From the IMG/VR virus record IMGVR_UViG_3300026209_000620, positions 1 to 32,896 of that record: a stretch of DNA of 32,896 nucleotides. One strand, 5' to 3'. Origin of the DNA: a virus. Positions 1-7,341 of the stretch are shown here, piece after piece (within the stretch, counting starts at the first letter, position 1; the number at the start of each line of letters is the position of its first letter). Below the pieces are notes generated by a model that was not told the origin of the DNA, did no database searches, and worked only from the letters and a program-made list of their open reading frames with translations. A program made the position numbers and the translations under genes.

Positions 1-1
1 T

Positions 2-676
2 AATGATACAGCAGATGCATCACCACTTGGTAGATTTGCCGCTAACTTATTGGTAAGTGATAATGTATTAGATACTGGTAAAAAAACCAAGTCAAGTGGT
101 GGTCGTTCATATCAAAATACAAATGATATGTATAGTGGTGGTTGGTCAAGTGATGACTTAGGAACAAATGAAAATCCAGGTAAAGGAGATGAGGGAGATT
201 TTAGTAGATATTATAGTTTAGATGAGTGGTGGAATAGTAGAATGCATAAGTTACCAAAAGAAATTAGAGACACTTTTCCATTTCTTCCAGTTCCAAAACC
301 AAGTAAATCTGAAAAGAATATAGGATTGGATAAGTTTGATAAACAACAAAAAATATTTAATGGTCAAAGTCCAGAATCAAGTAAAGATATGAAAGGTGTA
401 GAGAAGAAATTTACTACACAACCAACACAAAATATTCATCCTACAGTAAAACCAATGACTTTAATGAATTACTTGGTTATACTTGGTAGTCGTAAGGGTG
501 ATGTTGTGTTAGACCCATTTCTAGGAAGTGGAACTACTGTATTGTCGTGTGTTACTACAGAGAGAAATTACATAGGAATTGAAAGAGAAAAAGATTATTT
601 TGTCATAGCAGAATCCCGTGTAGAAAAATTAGTAGGACCTATTAGAAGAGCTTCAAAATTTTTTGATTTTGGGTAG
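2..676 (+). CDS. DNA methyltransferase, C-terminal part (5' end outside window)
   Basis: This is the C-terminal part of a site-specific DNA methyltransferase of the N4-cytosine/N6-adenine type. The frame is open from base 2, and the residues encoded before the TTG at 50 (including GRFAANLL) fit the family, so that TTG is internal and the gene begins upstream of the window. Visible landmarks are an HPTVKPMTLMNYLV segment, the SAM-binding motif I LDPFLGSGTT, and a following NYIGIEREKDYF segment. Motif I lies near the C-terminus, so the catalytic (D/S)PPY motif should lie upstream, as in the beta class. The protein ends in ASKFFDFG, which resembles the clamp-binding tails of T4-type polymerases and is echoed by the second methyltransferase at 10310. 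It sits directly before the helicase. Target sequence and base specificity cannot be read from this part. No restriction partner is seen. Confidence 0.88.
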   Translation, partial: NDTADASPLGRFAANLLVSDNVLDTGKKTKSSGGRSYQNTNDMYSGGWSSDDLGTNENPGKGDEGDFSRYYSLDEWWNSRMHKLPKEIRDTFPFLPVPKPSKSEKNIGLDKFDKQQKIFNGQSPESSKDMKGVEKKFTTQPTQNIHPTVKPMTLMNYLVILGSRKGDVVLDPFLGSGTTVLSCVTTERNYIGIEREKDYFVIAESRVEKLVGPIRRASKFFDFG

Positions 677-684
677 TTGAGAGG

Positions 685-694
685 ATATTTATTA
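685..694. promoter_or_regulatory. ATATTTATTA junction motif, copy 1
   Basis: The ten-base string ATATTTATTA lies in the 22-base gap between the methyltransferase stop and the helicase start. The same string occurs at 18040 and 25724, also at gene junctions. Its reverse complement, TAATAAATA(T), resembles the T4-type late promoter core TATAAATA, but on the strand opposite to the genes. It may be chance in AT-rich DNA. Confidence 0.2.
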
Positions 695-698
695 CACC

Positions 699-2093
699 AT
701 GAGTGAATCATTAATTCAATTCGGACATTCTTTTCAGAAGAAAATCATTATTCTTTTGGTATTTGATACTCCGTTTTTACAAACTATTAATGATATAATA
801 GAACCAGATTATTTTGATTCTGATGCAGATAAATGGTTGGTTAAAAAAATAAATTCTTATTTTTTAAAATACAAAGTAGCACCTACAATGGAAGCGTTAT
901 CTCTTGAAATAAAAAAAATAAAATCTGATATATTGAGGAAGTCTGTAGTAGAAAATTTAAAGGAAGCTTACAACCATAGAGAAGCTACAGATTTTGATTA
1001 TGTAAAAGAACATACATTAAATTTTTGTAAAAATCAAACTTTAAAGAACGCTATAATGGATAGTGTTGACTTGTTAGAAAGACAAGATTATGATGGTATC
1101 AAGTCAAGAATAGATGACGCTATGAAGGCTGGTACGAGTAAGGATTTAGGTCATGATTATATTACAGGTTTAGAAGAACGAATGACACAAACTACTCGTA
1201 AGACTGTTCCTACTGGTTGGGATATTATAGATGAAATTATGGGTAGTGGATTAGGTGGTGGTGAATTGGGTGTTATAGTAGCTCCAGCTGGAGTTGGTAA
1301 GAGTTGGTGTTTACAAAAATTATCACAAAACGCGATAGGGATTGGAAAAACTGTAGTACATTATACATTAGAGTTAAATGCAAGTTATGTTGGGTTAAGG
1401 TATGATACAATTTTTTCAGGTGTACCAACTGGTGATTTAAAATTTAGAAGAAAAGAAGTAGAGAAATCTTTAGAAAAAGTAAAAGGTAAATTACTTATAA
1501 AGTATTATCCAACACGTTCAGCTACAGTTCAAACTTTAAATGCTCATTTAAAACAATGTGAGATGAGAGGATTTAAACCTCATATGGTAATGGTTGATTA
1601 TGCTGATATTCTTAGAGATGTAGGACATTCAAGGGAAGTAAGACATCAATTGGGTAATATATATGAAGATTTAAGAGGATTAGCAGGAGAATATGATATA
1701 CCAATATGGACTGCTTCTCAAGCTAATCGGTCAGCGTTAGAAGAAGATGTCATTGGAGCTGAGAAAATCGCTGAAGCTTATAGTAAAATAATGACTGCTG
1801 ATTTTGTAATGAGTATATCACGAAAAATAGAGGATAAAGCGTCTAATACAGCGAGAGCTCACGTGATAAAGAATAGATTTGGAGTTGATGGTATTACGTA
1901 TCCAGTTGAAATGAATACCACAATTGGTAGAATAAATGTACATAGACCATCTTCTAAAATGGGTTCTCATGTTCAACGGAAGATGAAAAGTTCAGATGAT
2001 TATTTTAGACAGACTGCTAAGAATGTTTACTCAGCTTACAAAAATTCAGATGAGAAAAAAACTTCTGAGAAAAAGATAGATGGGTTTGAATAA
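699..2093 (+). CDS. 41: DnaB-type replicative helicase, T4 gp41-like
   Basis: This is a hexameric SF4 helicase that should unwind DNA at the phage fork and work with a primase. At 464 residues it is close to T4 gp41 (about 475). An N-terminal helical region of about 150 residues precedes the RecA-like core. The core has Walker A APAGVGKS (residues 195-202), a Walker B-like segment MVMVDYADIL, and a later ASQANRSA segment typical of DnaB-family motif H3. The C-terminus (RPSSKMGSHVQRK onward) is basic and low complexity. The ATG at 699 follows a GAGAGG Shine-Dalgarno-like run. It lies between the methyltransferase and the ribonucleotide reductase, and no primase (gp61) is in the window. It could be a general DnaB rather than gp41 proper, but T4-type neighbours favour gp41. 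Confidence 0.9.
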   Translation: MSESLIQFGHSFQKKIIILLVFDTPFLQTINDIIEPDYFDSDADKWLVKKINSYFLKYKVAPTMEALSLEIKKIKSDILRKSVVENLKEAYNHREATDFDYVKEHTLNFCKNQTLKNAIMDSVDLLERQDYDGIKSRIDDAMKAGTSKDLGHDYITGLEERMTQTTRKTVPTGWDIIDEIMGSGLGGGELGVIVAPAGVGKSWCLQKLSQNAIGIGKTVVHYTLELNASYVGLRYDTIFSGVPTGDLKFRRKEVEKSLEKVKGKLLIKYYPTRSATVQTLNAHLKQCEMRGFKPHMVMVDYADILRDVGHSREVRHQLGNIYEDLRGLAGEYDIPIWTASQANRSALEEDVIGAEKIAEAYSKIMTADFVMSISRKIEDKASNTARAHVIKNRFGVDGITYPVEMNTTIGRINVHRPSSKMGSHVQRKMKSSDDYFRQTAKNVYSAYKNSDEKKTSEKKIDGFE

Positions 2094-2106
2094 ATCTTGA
2101 ATATAA

Positions 2107-2130
2107 TACAATATATATTGTACTTATAAT
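2107..2130 (+). promoter_or_regulatory. 16-bp perfect palindrome abutting a TATAAT box
   Basis: TACAATATATATTGTA (2107-2122) is a perfect 16-base palindrome. Two bases later comes TATAAT (2125-2130), a consensus sigma70 -10 hexamer. TTGAAT at 2097-2102 is 22 bases upstream, too far for a standard -35. The arrangement suggests a promoter with an operator or activator site in its spacer, serving the small basic gene and the reductase. Chance is possible in AT-rich DNA. Confidence 0.35.
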
Positions 2131-2151
2131 AGTGAAGAAGAATAAATAAAA

Positions 2152-2177
2152 TTCATAAAAAATTATGAAAAGTTTTT
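2152..2177 (+). terminator. Weak AT-rich hairpin with T-run
   Basis: TTCATAA (2152-2158) and TTATGAA (2163-2169) form a 7-base-pair stem with an AAAA loop. AAAG and five Ts (2173-2177) follow. The stem is almost entirely A-T, so any terminator would be weak. It may instead be leader structure for the gene at 2205. Confidence 0.25.
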
Positions 2178-2204
2178 CTCTCTACTTTTATTTTGGAGAA
2201 TTTA

Positions 2205-2351
2205 ATGGGACGAAATGTAAAATATCAAAATGAAGAAGAGCGAATAAAAGCTCGTCGCAAACGACAAAAAAAATATTACTGGAAACATCGAGAGAAAATT
2301 CTCGATAACAAAAAAATAAAATATTGGTCTAAAAAGGTCATAGGAGATTAG
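2205..2351 (+). CDS. Small basic protein (48 aa), function unknown
   Basis: This short gene fills most of the gap between helicase and reductase. The ATG at 2205 is preceded by TTGGAGAA (2193-2200), a good Shine-Dalgarno site. The frame runs 48 codons to TAG. The product is extremely rich in Lys and Arg (NEEERIKARRKRQKKYYW, then KHREKILDNKKIKYW) and looks like one or two amphipathic basic helices. Similar short segments with the pattern ...YY..HREKI... recur in small phage proteins of unknown function, sometimes near HNH or DNA-binding domains. A role in binding nucleic acid is only a guess. Its stop lies six bases before the reductase start, so the two are probably co-transcribed. Confidence 0.6.
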   Translation: MGRNVKYQNEEERIKARRKRQKKYYWKHREKILDNKKIKYWSKKVIGD

Positions 2352-2357
2352 GTAGGT

Positions 2358-4373
2358 ATGGAGAAGTTTACGCTTTCGGAAAAGTTTCTTAACAAGTATA
2401 AAAGAAAAAAACCACCTTTCGGTTTTAACGGATTAGGTGAGTTGGTATATATGAGAACATATTCTCGTATTAAAGAAGATGGTAAGAATGAGAAATGGTG
2501 GGAAACAGTTAAGAGGGTTGTAGAAGGAACTTACTCTATGCAGATGAATCATATAGAATCTTATTTATTGGGTTGGAATCCTTGGCAAGCACAAAAGAGT
2601 GCACAAGATATGTATGAGAGAATCTTCAACATGAAGTTCTTACCACCAGGTCGTGGTTTGTGGGCAATGGGTACACCAATCACAGAAGAAAAAGGTTTAT
2701 ATGCAGCACTAAACAATTGTGCATTCGTATCTACAAAAACACTAAAGGAAGATTATTCTAAACCATTCTGTTTCCTTATGGATGCAAGTATGTTAGGTGT
2801 TGGTGTAGGATTTGATACAAAAGGTGCTGGAGAGATTTTAATAAAAGCACCTAATTCAAATCGTGAAGTAGAAATATTTCAGATACCAGATACAAGAGAG
2901 GGTTGGGTAGAATCTCTCAGACTATTATTAGAAAGTTATTTTCACGGAACAGCAGAAATTCAATTTGATTACACAAAGATTAGGTTAGCAGGAGAACCAA
3001 TTAAAGGATTCGGTGGTGTTTCAAGTGGTCCTGAACCATTAAAAGAAGTACACGAAGATATCAGAAAAGTATTAGATACTAATTCAGGAGAACCAATATC
3101 AATCACTACAATTGTTGATATTATGAATCTTATAGGAAAATGTGTAGTTGCTGGAAATGTAAGAAGAACAGCAGAGATTGTATTCGGTGACCCTAATTCA
3201 GAAGAATATTTAGATTTAAAGAATTATCAAGTTAATCCACATAGAGACCAATATGGTTGGACTTCCAACAATAGTATATTTGCAGAACTTGGTATGGATT
3301 ATACAGAGGTATCAAAAAGAATAACTGATAATGGAGAACCAGGACTTGCTTGGTTAGAGAATATGAGACATTATTCTCGTATGAAAAATGGTGGTGATGA
3401 CAAAGACCATAGAGCTATGGGTGGTAATCCTTGCCTTGAACAAACACTTGAATCATATGAGTTATGTTGTTTAGTAGAAACATTTCCAAACAATCATGAT
3501 TCATTTGAGGACTATGCTCGTACATTAAAATATGCTTATTTGTACGCAAAAACCGTAACACTTGGTAATACACATTGGAGTGATACCAATAGAGTTATGT
3601 TGAGAAATAGAAGAATTGGATGTAGTGTTAGTGGAGTCGCACAATTTATTACTAAAAATGGGATTCACGAGTTTAAAAATTGGTTAGAAGATGGATATGA
3701 TGTCATACAAGATTGGGATAAAGTATATAGTGATTGGTTTTCAATTCCACGTTCCATCAAAACTACCTCAGTTAAACCAAGTGGTACAGTTTCATTGTTA
3801 GCTGGTGCTACTCCAGGTTTACATTACCCTGAAAGTAGATTTTATATAAGAAGAATAAGAATATCTGTTAATTCAGATTTAATAGAACCATTAAAGAAAG
3901 CAAATTATAAATTAGAACCAGCATTTGGTTCAGAAGATTCAACATTAGTGGTAGAGATACCAGTAGATGTTGGGGAAAGTATTAGAACGGCAAGTGAATT
4001 GACAATATGGGAACAATTTAACTTAGCAGCATTTATGCAAAGACATTGGGCTGATAATCAAGTGAGTTGTACGGTAACCTTTGACCCAGAAACAGAGGGA
4101 GAACAAATTGTAAATGTGTTAAATTATTATCAATATCACTTAAAAGGTATTTCATTATTACCAAGACACGATTATGGTGCTTACAAACAGATGCCGTATG
4201 AAGCGATTGATGAAAAAGAGTATAATAAACAAGTTAAGAAGTTAGGTAAACTTAACTTTGGAGTAATCAAAGCAGAAGAAGCAAATGTAGAAAAGTTTTG
4301 TGATGGTGATTTTTGTGATGTAGAAATAACGCCTACGACAGGTGATAATGATGACCAAGATTATGCCAATTAA
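2358..4373 (+). CDS. nrdJ: Adenosylcobalamin-dependent (class II, monomeric) ribonucleotide reductase
   Basis: The enzyme reduces ribonucleotides to deoxyribonucleotides with a radical from coenzyme B12, supplying dNTPs for phage replication. The N-terminus (FTLSEKFLNKYK, KPPFGFNGLGELVYMRTYSRI) is that of the Lactobacillus leichmannii RTPR type, which acts on triphosphates as a monomer. Active-site residues are visible: the first redox cysteine in LNNCAFVST (C121), Asn357, the radical cysteine C359 and Glu361 in GGNPCLE, and the partner cysteine C370 in ELCC. The C-terminal pair C648 and C653 (CDGDFC) has the spacing used for re-reduction in RTPR. At 671 residues it is somewhat shorter than RTPR (about 739). 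No iron-dependent NrdA/NrdB is in the window. The enzyme needs B12, and the next gene is a TonB-dependent receptor. Confidence 0.93.
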   Translation: MEKFTLSEKFLNKYKRKKPPFGFNGLGELVYMRTYSRIKEDGKNEKWWETVKRVVEGTYSMQMNHIESYLLGWNPWQAQKSAQDMYERIFNMKFLPPGRGLWAMGTPITEEKGLYAALNNCAFVSTKTLKEDYSKPFCFLMDASMLGVGVGFDTKGAGEILIKAPNSNREVEIFQIPDTREGWVESLRLLLESYFHGTAEIQFDYTKIRLAGEPIKGFGGVSSGPEPLKEVHEDIRKVLDTNSGEPISITTIVDIMNLIGKCVVAGNVRRTAEIVFGDPNSEEYLDLKNYQVNPHRDQYGWTSNNSIFAELGMDYTEVSKRITDNGEPGLAWLENMRHYSRMKNGGDDKDHRAMGGNPCLEQTLESYELCCLVETFPNNHDSFEDYARTLKYAYLYAKTVTLGNTHWSDTNRVMLRNRRIGCSVSGVAQFITKNGIHEFKNWLEDGYDVIQDWDKVYSDWFSIPRSIKTTSVKPSGTVSLLAGATPGLHYPESRFYIRRIRISVNSDLIEPLKKANYKLEPAFGSEDSTLVVEIPVDVGESIRTASELTIWEQFNLAAFMQRHWADNQVSCTVTFDPETEGEQIVNVLNYYQYHLKGISLLPRHDYGAYKQMPYEAIDEKEYNKQVKKLGKLNFGVIKAEEANVEKFCDGDFCDVEITPTTGDNDDQDYAN

Positions 4374-4403
4374 GATTTCACATATCAAAACCCGCGTGGG
4401 AAG

Positions 4404-4438
4404 GCAGGCATTTGACACACCTGCAGAAAAATGTGTCA
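4404..4438 (+). promoter_or_regulatory. Leader/operator element before the TonB receptor (overlapping inverted repeats)
   Basis: Two inverted repeats interlock here. GCAGG (4404-4408) can pair with CCTGC (4420-4424), and TGACACA (4413-4419) can pair with TGTGTCA (4432-4438). As RNA this gives an H-type pseudoknot with 5- and 7-base-pair stems, a 4-base first loop and an A-rich 7-base third loop (AGAAAAA). As DNA, the 7-base repeat looks like a 12-base-spaced operator dyad. The stretch is richer in G and C than its surroundings and also holds CCCGCGTGGG at 4391-4400. I recognise no known riboswitch consensus. Confidence 0.4.
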
Positions 4439-4442
4439 TAAC
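4412..4442 (+). promoter_or_regulatory. Candidate sigma70-like promoter of the TonB receptor
   Basis: TTGACA at 4412-4417 is a perfect -35. The best -10 is CATAAC at 4437-4442, after a 19-base spacer, which is suboptimal. The same perfect TTGACA occurs in the gap before the DNA polymerase gene. If this is the promoter, the dyad TGACACA/TGTGTCA lies across it like an operator, and the pseudoknot reading would not apply to its transcript. Confidence 0.35.
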
Positions 4443-4466
4443 TAAACAACAACGAGGAGACGTTTT

Positions 4467-7226
4467 ATGATTAGACGTAATCTTATAGTATCACTTATGA
4501 TGATGACTGGATTGTTTGCACAATCTATTGTCGGAAATGTAACTGATGCTAATTCAGATCCTTTGGTTGGAGCAAATGTAGTAGTAGAAGGTACAGATTT
4601 AGGTACAGTTTCGGGAGAAGCTGGAGCTTATTCGATAGATGTAAAATCTGGAACTTATACTATTACTGTTTCATTCATCGGATACTCATCTCTATCTCAA
4701 ACGGTAGATGTGGGTGAAGAAAATGTAAGTGTTAATTTTTCATTAGAAATTGATGCACTTACTTTGTCGGCACTTGAAGTTTTGGCTTCAAGAGCTGATG
4801 ATAAAACACCTGTTGCTTATACAACAGTTGGTAAGGAAGAGTTAGAGTTTCGTCTTGGTTCACAAGATGTACCAATGGCTCTAAATACTACACCAAGTGT
4901 TTATGCTACTCAACAAGGTGGCGGTGCAGGTGATGCACGAATAAATGTTCGTGGTTTCAATCAGAGAAATGTTGCGGTAATGATTAACGGAGTTCCCCAA
5001 AATGATATGGAGAACGGATGGGTTTATTGGAGTAATTGGGATGGAGTTGCAGATGCAGCACAATCTATTCAGTTACAAAGAGGACTATCAGCTGTTAATT
5101 TAGCTACACCATCAATTGGTGGAACTATGAACATCATAACAAACCCAGCTTCCGCTGAAAAAGGTGGTAAGTTCAAACAAGAAAGTGGTGCAGGTAGTTT
5201 TCTTAAAACTACTATGAATTACAATACTGGTTTGATGATGGGTGATAAGTTAGCATTAAGTGGAACTATTGTTCGTAAGACAGGTGATGGTATCATTGAT
5301 GCAACTTGGACAGATGCTTGGGCTTATTACTTAGGTGGTAGTTTTCAAGCTAATGAAAATAACCGATTTGAGCTATATGCAATCGGTGCTCCACAACGAC
5401 ATGGACAGAACTTATATAAACAGAATATCGCTACTTACTCACAAGAGTTAGCAGGTGATATTGATGGATATGACGAATCAGCATATGCTGATGGTGCTAA
5501 GTTCCAAACAGAAGGTGGTCGTACATTTAACCAAAACTGGGGTCCTGTTAGTTCAGACTATAAGGGCAAACAATATTGGTATATGTATGGTGTCGGTGGA
5601 TTATTTGGTGGTGGAAATCAAGATAGATATAATTCTGGTTTCTTAAATGAAAGAGAAAACTTCTTTCATAAACCATTAGTTAACCTTAACCATTTTATGA
5701 CTATTAACGACAAGACAAGACTAAGTTCAGTATTGTATTGGAGTGGTGGTTCAGGTGGTGGTACAGGAACTTATGGTTCATCATTTAGAAAACCTGCCGT
5801 AGATGGAGAAAAGTGGTACAAGAGTTCACCCTGGGGCTGGGATTGGAATGCAGCTATTGCAACCAACTCAGACAGAGTTGATACTGATTTTCACGCAACT
5901 GAAAATCGTTCAAAGGGTATTCTTCGTAACTCAATCAATCGTCAAGATACTTATGGTTTGATTTCAAAACTTAACTATGAAGTTAGTGATGAGTTAGAAC
6001 TACAAGTTGGTTTAGACTGGAGAACTGCTGGTATAGAACACGCTCGAGAAGTTCGTGATTTATTAGGTGGTGATTACTATGTAGACTATGCTGATGACAA
6101 TGCATCTGATGGTAAGATTGTGAAACTTGGTGATATAATTGCATATCATAATAGTACTACAGTTGATTGGTTAGGTGGATTTATTCAAGGTAATTACACT
6201 AAAGATAAACTTAATGTTTATGGTATGGGTGGATTATCAAGTATTAAATACTCTTATCAGGATCACTTTACAGTAGCTAACGAAGTAGTTAAAGCAGATG
6301 CTATTTCTACTTTCCAAATTAAGGGTGGAGCTATGTATGACGTAGACGATAATGTTAGTGTTTTCGCTAATACAGGATACGTTGAGAAACCACCTATTAT
6401 GGATAACGTAATCTACTTTGACGGAACAGTTGCATCAGACCCTGCTAATGAATCTTTCATTAGTTCAGAAGCTGGTGTTAACTTTAGTTCAGATAACTTC
6501 GCAGTTAAAGTAAGTGCTTATAATACTGATTGGAAAGATAGAAACCTAACTAAATCTGTAACAACAGGTCAAGGTGATTCAGGTGATACTGATGTTATAT
6601 TCCTAAGTGGAATAAATCAGAAACACCAAGGTCTTGAAATTGAAGGTTCAATGAAACTTAATGATATGATTCGTCTTAACGGAGCAGTATCATTTGGTAA
6701 TTGGAAGTTCGATGGTGATGCAGATGGTAACTATCAAGAGAATGAGTATAATGCAGAGGGTCAAGTTATTGGTTTAAAAACCACACCTTACTCTTATGCA
6801 CTTGATGGTTTAATGGTAGGTGATATGCCTCAGACAGCATATGTCGTGGGTGCAGAACTTACACCAATCAAAGGATTAAGATTATCAGGTATCTTTAAGA
6901 TGTATGATAACAATTATTCTGATTGGAGCCCTAACGCACGTGAGTATGATGGAAGTGACGCTAACGCTGATAGAGAACAAGTATGGATGGCGCCAGCATA
7001 CAATCGTTTAGACTTACATGGTTCATATAAACTACCTAAGATTGGTGGTTTAGATATGTCTTTAACAGGTCATGTATTTAACGCTCTTGATGCACTCTAT
7101 GTACAAGACGCGGTTGATAACTCACAATATAATGGTTTTGGTGATAAAATGCACCTACCACATAACGCTGAGGTATTCTTAGGAACACCACGTTATGCTA
7201 ATATTGGATTAGTTGTTAATTTCTAA
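4467..7226 (+). CDS. TonB-dependent outer-membrane receptor with CarboxypepD_reg-like N-terminus
   Basis: This encodes a complete 919-residue TonB-dependent receptor, a gated outer-membrane beta-barrel that imports a scarce ligand. A signal peptide (residues 1 to about 19, a basic start then LIVSLMMMTGLFAQ) precedes a carboxypeptidase-regulatory-like beta domain (about 20-95). The plug follows (about 110-225), with DARINVRGFNQRNVAVMING, NGWVYWSNWDG and the SIGGTMNII end. The rest is barrel, with repeated aromatic strands and a C-terminal Phe (RYANIGLVVNF) as the assembly signal. The style matches Bacteroidota/Marinimicrobia receptors. The ATG follows GAGGAG (4454-4459). A candidate promoter and leader precede it, and a strong terminator follows, so it is a self-contained unit between two phage replication genes. 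Arginine is often encoded by CGT here, whereas AGA dominates in the polymerase (by eye). The ligand is unknown; cobalamin is a context-based guess. Such a receptor is highly unusual in a phage. Confidence 0.92.
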   Translation: MIRRNLIVSLMMMTGLFAQSIVGNVTDANSDPLVGANVVVEGTDLGTVSGEAGAYSIDVKSGTYTITVSFIGYSSLSQTVDVGEENVSVNFSLEIDALTLSALEVLASRADDKTPVAYTTVGKEELEFRLGSQDVPMALNTTPSVYATQQGGGAGDARINVRGFNQRNVAVMINGVPQNDMENGWVYWSNWDGVADAAQSIQLQRGLSAVNLATPSIGGTMNIITNPASAEKGGKFKQESGAGSFLKTTMNYNTGLMMGDKLALSGTIVRKTGDGIIDATWTDAWAYYLGGSFQANENNRFELYAIGAPQRHGQNLYKQNIATYSQELAGDIDGYDESAYADGAKFQTEGGRTFNQNWGPVSSDYKGKQYWYMYGVGGLFGGGNQDRYNSGFLNERENFFHKPLVNLNHFMTINDKTRLSSVLYWSGGSGGGTGTYGSSFRKPAVDGEKWYKSSPWGWDWNAAIATNSDRVDTDFHATENRSKGILRNSINRQDTYGLISKLNYEVSDELELQVGLDWRTAGIEHAREVRDLLGGDYYVDYADDNASDGKIVKLGDIIAYHNSTTVDWLGGFIQGNYTKDKLNVYGMGGLSSIKYSYQDHFTVANEVVKADAISTFQIKGGAMYDVDDNVSVFANTGYVEKPPIMDNVIYFDGTVASDPANESFISSEAGVNFSSDNFAVKVSAYNTDWKDRNLTKSVTTGQGDSGDTDVIFLSGINQKHQGLEIEGSMKLNDMIRLNGAVSFGNWKFDGDADGNYQENEYNAEGQVIGLKTTPYSYALDGLMVGDMPQTAYVVGAELTPIKGLRLSGIFKMYDNNYSDWSPNAREYDGSDANADREQVWMAPAYNRLDLHGSYKLPKIGGLDMSLTGHVFNALDALYVQDAVDNSQYNGFGDKMHLPHNAEVFLGTPRYANIGLVVNF

Positions 7227-7239
7227 AATAGTATAAATT

Positions 7240-7268
7240 TGGGGGATTGAAATACATCCCCCATTTTT
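7240..7268 (+). terminator. Rho-independent terminator after the TonB receptor
   Basis: TGGGGGAT (7240-7247) and ATCCCCCA (7256-7263) form a perfect 8-base-pair stem around an 8-base loop, directly followed by five Ts (7264-7268). It lies 14 bases after the receptor stop codon. It is by far the strongest terminator seen in the window. Confidence 0.92.
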
Positions 7269-7282
7269 AACTAAAAAAATAC

Positions 7283-7312
7283 TTGACATGTATATGGTTT
7301 TATTCGTATATT
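7283..7312 (+). promoter_or_regulatory. Sigma70-like promoter of the DNA polymerase operon
   Basis: A perfect -35 TTGACA (7283-7288) is followed after 18 bases by TATATT (7307-7312), a five-of-six match to TATAAT. It lies 15 bases past the terminator and about 30 bases before the polymerase start. It probably restarts host-type, early transcription of the replication genes. Confidence 0.6.
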
Positions 7313-7341
7313 CTAATATAATAATTTGGAGAATTACATAA

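Noticed and set aside
4391-4400. CCCGCGTGGG as terminator of the reductase gene
   Set aside because: The stem is only three to four base pairs with no following T-run.
4467-7226. Naming the TonB receptor BtuB
   Set aside because: It is about 300 residues longer than BtuB and has an extra N-terminal domain. Only its position beside a B12-dependent reductase hints at cobalamin.
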